Positions 7,751 to 14,305 of a stretch of DNA of 16,665 bases are shown one piece after another. Both the position numbers and the translations under genes were made by a program. The stretch covers positions 1-16,665 of the forward strand of contig DEKS01000066.1 of NCBI GenBank assembly GCA_002354005.1, in the 5' to 3' direction. Each line of letters starts with the position of its first letter. Position 1 is the stretch's first letter. The stretch is from Bacteroidales bacterium UBA2716. GTDB taxonomy: Bacteria > Bacteroidota > Bacteroidia > Bacteroidales > UBA932. Under the pieces are notes generated by a model. The model saw only the letters and a program-made list of their open reading frames with translations. It had not been told where the DNA came from and searched no databases.

Positions 7751-10700
7751 TTAAAAGGTAATATCGACACCGAACATAAAGGTCTTCTGCCAAGGATAGC
7801 TCATGGCGTCCTGTGCCACATTGGAACCGGTGTCACGCGTGAAGGCGCTTTCCGGATCCAGGTACTTGGTGTACCGGGTCAGGGGCGACCAGTAAGCCAG
7901 GTTCTCGGCAGAGAAGTAGAAGCGGACTTTCTCAATGTGGGCCTTCCGGGTCACGCTCTCGGGAAGCGTGTAACCAATGGTGAGGTTCTTGAAGCGGAGG
8001 TAGCGGATGTTCTGCAGGTAACGGCTGTTAACCTTGGAGAGCTCGCCGCCGGTGGAGGAGTAGGCTCTGGGACGGGGGAAGTAGGTATTCGGATTTTCCT
8101 CCGACCATACGTTGTCGATAAAGTTTCTGGGAATAAAGGAGGTGTAGGAATAGGCATAAGGGCCCCAGAACATCATGTTCATGCCGGCCGGATACCAGTA
8201 ATGGTCGCCGGTTCCCTGCAGGAAGGCCTGGATGTCAAAGCCCATGTAATCCGCACTCAGGGTGATGCCGTACTGGAGGCTCGGGAGGGAGTTGCCCAGG
8301 ATTTTCCGGTCACCGGGGTCATCGGCAGTGTTCCGGCCCAGGCTCAGGGTGTTAACGCGCCACTGGTCTTCCGGAAGCAGGATTTTGTTGCCGTTGTCGT
8401 CCAGGACGAACTTGCCGGCAGCGTCAACCATGTAGTGACCGTCGTTGTCCAGGTCCACGAAGCGAAGGTCGCCGGCCAGGAAACCGCCCGTCATACGGCT
8501 GGAGATATAGCCGCTGCAGTCCAGCACCTCGGTGGTGTACTTCTGGGCCTCCTCGTCGCTGGCGAACAGGCCGTCCACCTCGAAGCCCCAGATATCGCCA
8601 ATCCGCATGCCTTCATAATAATTCATCGACAGCAGTTTATACGGATTGTTGAATCGGGTGATATAGGAACGATAGTCGCTCAGGGTGGCCCGGATACCGT
8701 AACCGAACGGACGGCCGAAGAGGCTCACCTGGTCTTTCCAGCTCAGGGAAAGCTCATATCCTTCCGTCTTCAGGTCTGCGGCGTTGGTCTGCGGGACGGC
8801 GGCGCCATAGACGGCGGGAAGGTCGGGACCGGCGGTGAGCATGTTCAGGGTATTGCGCCGATACACTTCACCGGTGAAGTTGAGACGGCCCTTGAAGGCC
8901 GAGAAGTCCAGACCCACGTTGTATTGCTCTGCGGTCTCCCAGGTGAGGTTGGCATCCACCGGGGCGCCCAGCGTGGCGTATTTGCTCATGGTACTGCTCT
9001 CGCCAAAGCTGTAGCCCGCGAAGTCATTGATGGAGATTTTCCGCAGATAGGCATAATAGTTCTGGGCGCCGGAGGCCGTACGGACGACCTGGTTGCCCAG
9101 GCTGCCGTAGGAGAAGCGCAGCTTAAGGTTGTCCACATACCGGCGGGCCGGTTTGAAGAAGGGTTCCTCGGAAATCCTCCAACCCAGGGAGGCGGAGGGG
9201 AAGAAACCCCACTGGTGCCCCTGGCGGAAGCGGGAGGTACCGTCGTAGCGGCCGGAGAGCTCTACCAGGTAGCGCTCTTTGAAGTTGTAATTGATACGGC
9301 CGAAGAAACCGGCGATGGCATATTCGTTCTGGCCGCCGGACACTTCCATGATGGTGGCGCCGGTGGCGTCCGGGCCCACAAGGTCAAGGTCGTTCAGGGT
9401 TTCGGAAAGGAGGTTCTTGCCCACAGCACCCACGGTCTTGGAATTCCACGCCTCAATGTTCATACCGGCGGTCACCGTGAGGTTGTGCGCATCGGCATAA
9501 GTATCTTTATAGGTGGCGAAGATGTTGGCCGTATGGCGCTGATTGGTGATGGTATTCTCCGTAAGGGCATCCTCGCCGGCACCGGTCGTATAATACTCGT
9601 AATCCGCATCCGGGTACTGACGATACTTGAAGTTGACGCTCCGGTACTGGTTGCGGTTCTGATACAGACGGTAGGTATAATTCGCGGTGAGGGTGAGCTG
9701 TTTGATGGGCGTTACCGTGAGCTCGATGGTATTGGCAAAGTCGCTGCGGTTCTGCTGGTTGCGGGCCTTCCCTTCCGCGAACAGGATGTGACGTCCGTTG
9801 GCCACATTGTAGTTACCGGCAATCAGGGGTGTAGCATACAGCCAGCTTCCGTCCGGGTTCTGCGGGACAAAGGAAGCCAGGGCATGTCGGGATGCATAAG
9901 CAAAGGAGTCCTGCACGCTGCTGCCGCCGGGATAGTTGTAGTTGGAGCCAAAGAAGGTGGTGTTGTTGGAGATGCGGGCGTATTTGTTGATACGGGCATC
10001 GATCTTGGCCCTCAGGTTGTAGCGGTGGAATACATCCGGATTCTTTTTGATGATACCGCTCTGCATGTCGTATGCACCTGACAGGTAGTATTTTACATCC
10101 TTGTTTCCGCCGGTGACGGAGATGTTTTGCTGGATTACCGGGTGCTGGTCTTTGTAGAGCTCATGGTACCAGTCTGTGTTGGCATAGTAAATCCATTGGT
10201 TCCGGCCGTTTCTCATCTCCTGGACTACCCAGGGGCGGTCGGGATTTTCCGTCTTGTCGTTTACGCGGGCCAGGAGTTCGGCCATGTCGTGGGCGGTGTA
10301 GTTGGTGTAGTTGTTTCCGGCATCCGACGCCCAGAACTTGTCCACGGTGTACACGGACCAGTAACCACGGGTTTCAAAGTCCGTGGAGACGGTGGGCTGT
10401 TCCCAACCCACGCGTCCGCTGTAGCGTACCTTGGCTTTGCCGCCGCCGTCGTTACCGGACTTGGTGGTGACCAGAATGACACCATAGGCTGCGCGGGCAC
10501 CGTAAATGGCGGCGGCCGACGCATCCTTGATGACGGAGATGTTTTCCACATCGGCAGCATTCACGCGGGAGAGGTCTCCCTCGGTACCGTCGATGAGCAC
10601 CAGCGGGTCCGCCTGGTTGATGGACGTGATACCGCGGATGTTCAGCGTTCCGGTGCTGCCGGGGTTACCGGAAGAGGTGGTGATGTTCAGGCCGGGCACG

Positions 10701-11143
10701 GCACCCTGCAGCATGTTGGTAAGGTTGTGCGTGGTTCGGTCCTTGAGTTCTTCGGAACCAACGGCCGTTACAGCACCCGTCAGATTGACTTTCTTCTGGA
10801 CGCCGTAACCTACCACTACGGTTTCTTCCAACATCATGGCGTCCTCTTGGAGAACGACTTGGAGAGTACGTCCGTCTGCAGGCACGTCCACCGTTGCGGT
10901 GACATAACCCAGGCAGGAAATATCCAGCGCAGTTGCACTGGTTGGAATACGGATGGAAAAGGCGCCGTTGATATCCGTAATCTGTGCCGTATCGGTGTTC
11001 CCGGGGAGCATCACAACAGCACCGACTACAGGGCCGGCGGCATCTTTCACCGTACCGGAGACAGTCCGATCCTGTGCCTGCAATTGCCATACGGCAAGCA
11101 GCACCAGCATCAGAGAAACAGCGAGATGTTTAATCGGTCTCAT
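7751..11143 (-). CDS. SusC/RagA-family TonB-linked outer-membrane transporter
   Basis: This 1130-residue protein is the energised outer-membrane importer that works with the SusD lid. Seen in order: a type I signal peptide (cleavage near LQAQ-D at about 24), a carboxypeptidase-regulatory-like beta domain at about 27-100 (VSGTVKDAAGPVVGAVV, TDINGAFSI, SCLGY), a TonB-box-like EETVVVGYG at 106-114, a plug domain at about 115-230 (LQGAVPGLNI, LNIRGITSIN, SVIKDASAAAIYGARAAYGV), then a long beta-barrel ending in aromatic ITF as expected for outer-membrane assembly. An acidic DLDNDG loop near residue 898 resembles a calcium loop common in this family. It starts 25 bp after the phosphoesterase stop and ends just before susD, so the genes are probably co-transcribed. 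The lack of an extra N-terminal STN domain suggests it does not signal directly to an anti-sigma factor. Confidence 0.97.
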   Translation of the reverse strand: MRPIKHLAVSLMLVLLAVWQLQAQDRTVSGTVKDAAGPVVGAVVMLPGNTDTAQITDINGAFSIRIPTSATALDISCLGYVTATVDVPADGRTLQVVLQEDAMMLEETVVVGYGVQKKVNLTGAVTAVGSEELKDRTTHNLTNMLQGAVPGLNITTSSGNPGSTGTLNIRGITSINQADPLVLIDGTEGDLSRVNAADVENISVIKDASAAAIYGARAAYGVILVTTKSGNDGGGKAKVRYSGRVGWEQPTVSTDFETRGYWSVYTVDKFWASDAGNNYTNYTAHDMAELLARVNDKTENPDRPWVVQEMRNGRNQWIYYANTDWYHELYKDQHPVIQQNISVTGGNKDVKYYLSGAYDMQSGIIKKNPDVFHRYNLRAKIDARINKYARISNNTTFFGSNYNYPGGSSVQDSFAYASRHALASFVPQNPDGSWLYATPLIAGNYNVANGRHILFAEGKARNQQNRSDFANTIELTVTPIKQLTLTANYTYRLYQNRNQYRSVNFKYRQYPDADYEYYTTGAGEDALTENTITNQRHTANIFATYKDTYADAHNLTVTAGMNIEAWNSKTVGAVGKNLLSETLNDLDLVGPDATGATIMEVSGGQNEYAIAGFFGRINYNFKERYLVELSGRYDGTSRFRQGHQWGFFPSASLGWRISEEPFFKPARRYVDNLKLRFSYGSLGNQVVRTASGAQNYYAYLRKISINDFAGYSFGESSTMSKYATLGAPVDANLTWETAEQYNVGLDFSAFKGRLNFTGEVYRRNTLNMLTAGPDLPAVYGAAVPQTNAADLKTEGYELSLSWKDQVSLFGRPFGYGIRATLSDYRSYITRFNNPYKLLSMNYYEGMRIGDIWGFEVDGLFASDEEAQKYTTEVLDCSGYISSRMTGGFLAGDLRFVDLDNDGHYMVDAAGKFVLDDNGNKILLPEDQWRVNTLSLGRNTADDPGDRKILGNSLPSLQYGITLSADYMGFDIQAFLQGTGDHYWYPAGMNMMFWGPYAYSYTSFIPRNFIDNVWSEENPNTYFPRPRAYSSTGGELSKVNSRYLQNIRYLRFKNLTIGYTLPESVTRKAHIEKVRFYFSAENLAYWSPLTRYTKYLDPESAFTRDTGSNVAQDAMSYPWQKTFMFGVDITF

Positions 11144-11168
11144 GTAGGTTAGTGATTAGAATTATTGG

Positions 11169-13133
11169 TTATTTGGTGTATTGGTCGGTTGAGAATGCGC
11201 GGGGACGTGTCATGGACTCGGTATACACATTCCCGAAGCGGTCGGTAACCTTGATATCCAGTGTGGAAGTGGCCGACGAAGCCTTTACCTTAAATAGATG
11301 GTTGTTCGTGGTAGTGGCAAAACTTGCCGTACTGTTCTTGTTCAGCCGTTTGGCCGTATAGGCAATCAGGTGCAGCGGATCCATCTGGGTTTCCCGGGTA
11401 ACCGTGAGGGGCGTACCGCCCTCTGTCACTTCTACCTGCCAGGACGGGTCCCAGTTCCAGACATTGATGTACACCTCATTGGCCGATGAAGCCGTTGCCC
11501 AAAGTCCGGGGTCGAAGTCACTTTTGTGCGCCGCATTTCCGGAAGCGACGTATTTGTCGGCCGTAATGTGAATCTGGTTGCGGTCATAGGCACGGAACTG
11601 CTCGTTGACCGAACCGCCGGTGGGTTTGAACTGCCAGGTGAAGCTGTCCCCGTTCACCTTCAGAATCATATATCCGCCGGGAGAACCGTCCTGGCCGATA
11701 TGGATGCCGGGCGTCTCCTTGGCGCTCCACCACCAGGTTCCGCAGATGGCGCCGGCATTGTGCTCAAAGATGTGGGTGTCGCTGCTCTTGTCCACATTGT
11801 ACAGCGTGTGCGTATGGGCCGTAAACAGCTGAACCTGGCTATAAGGCCTGAGGATGCGCTCGAATTGGGAGCCGTTGCTGTCGAAGCGGTAGCTTCCGCC
11901 CGGTTTGTACAGGGGGATATGCATGGTGACCACAAGCGGAGTGGAGGTGGGGACGAAGGAAAGATCCTTGGCCAGCCAGTCCAGCTGGTCCTGGACCAGG
12001 GAGGCGTTGTAATCCCTTACATAACAGGCCTTTCCGTTATTGTCCGTAGTGGGCGTAGCATTGGTGCACTCCACGTCGTCCAGCACAATGTAATGGACCT
12101 TGCCCACGTTGAAGGAATAATACGTGGGGCCTATCACTTCCTTGTACTCCTTAACCGTATTGAAATCCCCGGTTTGGTACATGCTGTGGTCATGGTTGCC
12201 GATAGTCTGATAAATGGTAAGGCCGGTGATGGCCTGCGCATCGGCCAGGTATTCCCTGTAGCCATAATTATTGATTTCCCAGTACAGGTCCCAGGTCATA
12301 TCGCCCAGGGTCATGCCGTAAATCTTACCGGTAGCCTGGGAGACGTAACTGTTGACATCCGTTACAAAATCCCGGAACTGCTTGCGGTCGTCGGTGCGGT
12401 TGGCCAGGTGGATATCGCCCAGCATGAGCATGGTGTGGTTTTCCTGGCCGACAGCCTTGTTCAAGGTGAAGTCCACCCTTTCTGGCGTGCTGATGCCCGC
12501 CAAGAGCTGCTGGTGAATCACGGGAAGGATGCCGCTACGGGAAGGCTCATACCCGGAAGGTACGCTCACGAACACATAGCCGTGGTACTTCTTGGAAGGG
12601 AGCTGATAAACGCCGTCCTTGTCCGTTTTCACCGCATTGATGCCATCGGACACGACGGCATCCGGGACGCCCTCACCGCCACAAATCACTTTTCCGTAAA
12701 CGGTGGCACCGGCTGCAGGCTTGAGTTCCTCCACATCATCGGCCTTTATTACCACCTGCATCTGCCCCATCTTCCGGCTGCTGGTTCCACGGTGCAGCGT
12801 CACATTGTACATTCCGTTGCCGAACGACTGGCTCCACAGGGAACTGATGTCCACATCGAAGGAAGTGGTGCTGATATTCAGAATGGGACAGGCGCCCAGG
12901 CTTCCCAAGGACAACTTGTCTCCGGAAGAAGGCGATTTGGAAAACTGTACGCGGAAGGAAATGGTACCGGCGCCATAGCCGATTTCCATCTTATCCGGGA
13001 CAGCAAACTGGACGCTTTCCAGTGACTGGACAGGCGTTTCTTTCTGGGTACAGCACACCAGGCAAACTCCTAACAGAATAAAAAGGGAAAACCGGGCAGA
13101 CCGGAAATAATGGTTCAGTATCATATTTTTCAT
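11169..13133 (-). CDS. Calcineurin-like metallophosphoesterase lipoprotein (MetallophosN - catalytic - MetallophosC architecture)
   Basis: This 654-residue protein is predicted to hydrolyse phosphomono- or phosphodiesters with a two-metal centre. The N-terminus is hydrophobic and ends in LVCC, so lipidation at C28 (or C27) is likely but the lipobox is unusual. After a beta-rich extension of about 100 residues comes a MetallophosN-like domain (about 143-228: VYGKVICGGEGVPDAVVSDG), then the metal motifs GDIH (239-242), GD (277-278), GNHD (312-315), H405 in MHIPLY and AHTH (439-442), and a MetallophosC-like domain (about 536-645: VYINVWNWDPSW). All canonical ligands are present, so it should be active. 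It is the first gene of the leftward operon, ahead of susC, and shares its three-part architecture with the N-terminal half of the gene at 14306. Family substrates are poorly known. An alternative start is M4 (13124). Confidence 0.9.
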   Translation of the reverse strand: MKNMILNHYFRSARFSLFILLGVCLVCCTQKETPVQSLESVQFAVPDKMEIGYGAGTISFRVQFSKSPSSGDKLSLGSLGACPILNISTTSFDVDISSLWSQSFGNGMYNVTLHRGTSSRKMGQMQVVIKADDVEELKPAAGATVYGKVICGGEGVPDAVVSDGINAVKTDKDGVYQLPSKKYHGYVFVSVPSGYEPSRSGILPVIHQQLLAGISTPERVDFTLNKAVGQENHTMLMLGDIHLANRTDDRKQFRDFVTDVNSYVSQATGKIYGMTLGDMTWDLYWEINNYGYREYLADAQAITGLTIYQTIGNHDHSMYQTGDFNTVKEYKEVIGPTYYSFNVGKVHYIVLDDVECTNATPTTDNNGKACYVRDYNASLVQDQLDWLAKDLSFVPTSTPLVVTMHIPLYKPGGSYRFDSNGSQFERILRPYSQVQLFTAHTHTLYNVDKSSDTHIFEHNAGAICGTWWWSAKETPGIHIGQDGSPGGYMILKVNGDSFTWQFKPTGGSVNEQFRAYDRNQIHITADKYVASGNAAHKSDFDPGLWATASSANEVYINVWNWDPSWQVEVTEGGTPLTVTRETQMDPLHLIAYTAKRLNKNSTASFATTTNNHLFKVKASSATSTLDIKVTDRFGNVYTESMTRPRAFSTDQYTK

Positions 13134-13224
13134 AAATTACCAAGTAAAATTACAAAATAATTAGGAAAGGAGGTTAAGAAAAAGTGAGAATTTTATTAAC
13201 TTTACCCTCGCAAGTCTAAAAAAC
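13134..13224. promoter_or_regulatory. Divergent promoter region of the two operons
   Basis: This 91-bp AT-rich stretch separates two divergent start codons, so both promoters and any shared operator should lie in it or just inside the genes. Near-matches to the Bacteroidota -7 box TAnnTTTG are TAACTTTA on the plus strand (13197-13204) and TTATTTTG on the minus strand (about 13154-13161). Neither has a convincing TTTG at -33. Also visible on the plus strand is a GGAAAGGAGG run (13164-13173), followed after 10 nt by a GTG that opens a 11-codon frame ending at TAA 13217-13219. No clear palindromic operator was seen. Placement of promoters is inference. Confidence 0.4.
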
Positions 13225-14301
13225 ATGTTTAAGAGAACCCTCACATTGCTCATTTTCATAGGGTTAAGCCTATCGCTTTTGCAAGCGCAGAACTTTGTTT
13301 ACACAGAGGCTTCCACCCTTACGCTTACCGGAAAACTCTTCCCTGACACCCCCAATCCCTATCACCGGCTGGACACCGTACGGTACAAGGGGTTTACCCC
13401 CAAGGAGAACCTTCAGGTACGGGAATCTTCCGGCATTGCCGTAGCCTTTCGCACCAACAGCCCTGACATCAAGGTTAAAACGGTCTTTGGAGACCGCGAA
13501 ACGCCCGTCAACACCATGGGAATCAGCGCCTATGGATACGACTTGTACATCCGTCAGAACGGGCAATGGCGGTGGGCAGGAGCCGCTGCCCAAAACAAGA
13601 AAGAATCCGAGGTTACCGTAGTAACTGCCATGGAGGCAGGCATGAAAGAATGCCTGCTGTACCTTCCCATCCTGAGCGAAGAACTTTCCATCCAAATTGG
13701 CATTCGGGAAGACTGTACGATAGAGGCACTCCCCAACCCGTTCCGACACCGGATTGGCGTTTACGGGTCCAGTTTCACCCACGGCATCAGCACCTCCCGG
13801 AGCGGCATGACCTATCCCGCCCAGTTCTCCCGCGCCACGGGCATTCAACTGCTCAGCCTGGGATGCAGCGGCAACTGCAAAATGCAGCCCTATTTTGCCG
13901 ATGCCCTGGTGGATGCACCCGTGGACGGCTTCCTCTTTGACACCTTCTCCAACCCTACGGAGAAGCAAATCAGGGAACGCCTCTTCCCCTTCATCGAGCG
14001 CCTCATCCAGGCCCATCCCGGGAAGCCGCTCATCTTCCAACGCACCATTTACCGGGAAAACCGGAATTTCAACCAGGCATCGGCCCGGAAGGAAGAAAGC
14101 CGCATTCATCTTACAGACAGCCTCATGGCCATTGCCTGCGCACGGTATCCGGATGTTTATTATATCCAACCGAGCGCAACGGCCCCGGACCATGAAACCT
14201 CCGTGGACGGCATCCATCCCTCCAACCAGGGCTATAGCCTTTGGGCCCGTTCCATCGAGTCTGCCGTAATCGATATCCTGAAAAAATACGGAATCCAATA
14301 A
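13225..14301 (+). CDS. Secreted SGNH-family (GDSL-like) esterase with N-terminal GxDLY domain
   Basis: A predicted periplasmic or secreted 358-residue esterase/lipase-type hydrolase. A type I signal peptide (cleavage near LLQAQ at about 22) precedes a beta-sandwich domain carrying the GYDLY motif (104-108), as in the GxDLY domain found ahead of SGNH hydrolases in Bacteroidota. The catalytic domain starts at about 176 with VYGSSFTHG, where S183 is the expected nucleophile (GSS replaces the usual GDS), followed by LGCSGNCKM (212-220, oxyanion Gly/Asn), SNP around 242-244 in place of the block III GxND, and D328-G-I-H331 in SVDGIHPSNQGY, the Asp/His pair. It heads the rightward unit and is only 4 bp from the GDPD fusion gene, which suggests joint action: de-esterification before phosphodiester cleavage. 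The actual ester (acyl chain, acetyl or alanyl) cannot be told from sequence. Confidence 0.9.
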   Translation: MFKRTLTLLIFIGLSLSLLQAQNFVYTEASTLTLTGKLFPDTPNPYHRLDTVRYKGFTPKENLQVRESSGIAVAFRTNSPDIKVKTVFGDRETPVNTMGISAYGYDLYIRQNGQWRWAGAAAQNKKESEVTVVTAMEAGMKECLLYLPILSEELSIQIGIREDCTIEALPNPFRHRIGVYGSSFTHGISTSRSGMTYPAQFSRATGIQLLSLGCSGNCKMQPYFADALVDAPVDGFLFDTFSNPTEKQIRERLFPFIERLIQAHPGKPLIFQRTIYRENRNFNQASARKEESRIHLTDSLMAIACARYPDVYYIQPSATAPDHETSVDGIHPSNQGYSLWARSIESAVIDILKKYGIQ

Positions 14302-14305
14302 AACC

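Noticed and set aside
7937..10081. Long plus-strand open frame opposite susC (with another at 10127-11152)
   Set aside because: Antisense to a textbook SusC; no recognisable domain and the composition of a shadow frame.
11526..13025. 499-codon plus-strand frame opposite the metallophosphoesterase lipoprotein
   Set aside because: Overlaps a gene whose metal-binding motifs are intact on the other strand; no domain or start context of its own.
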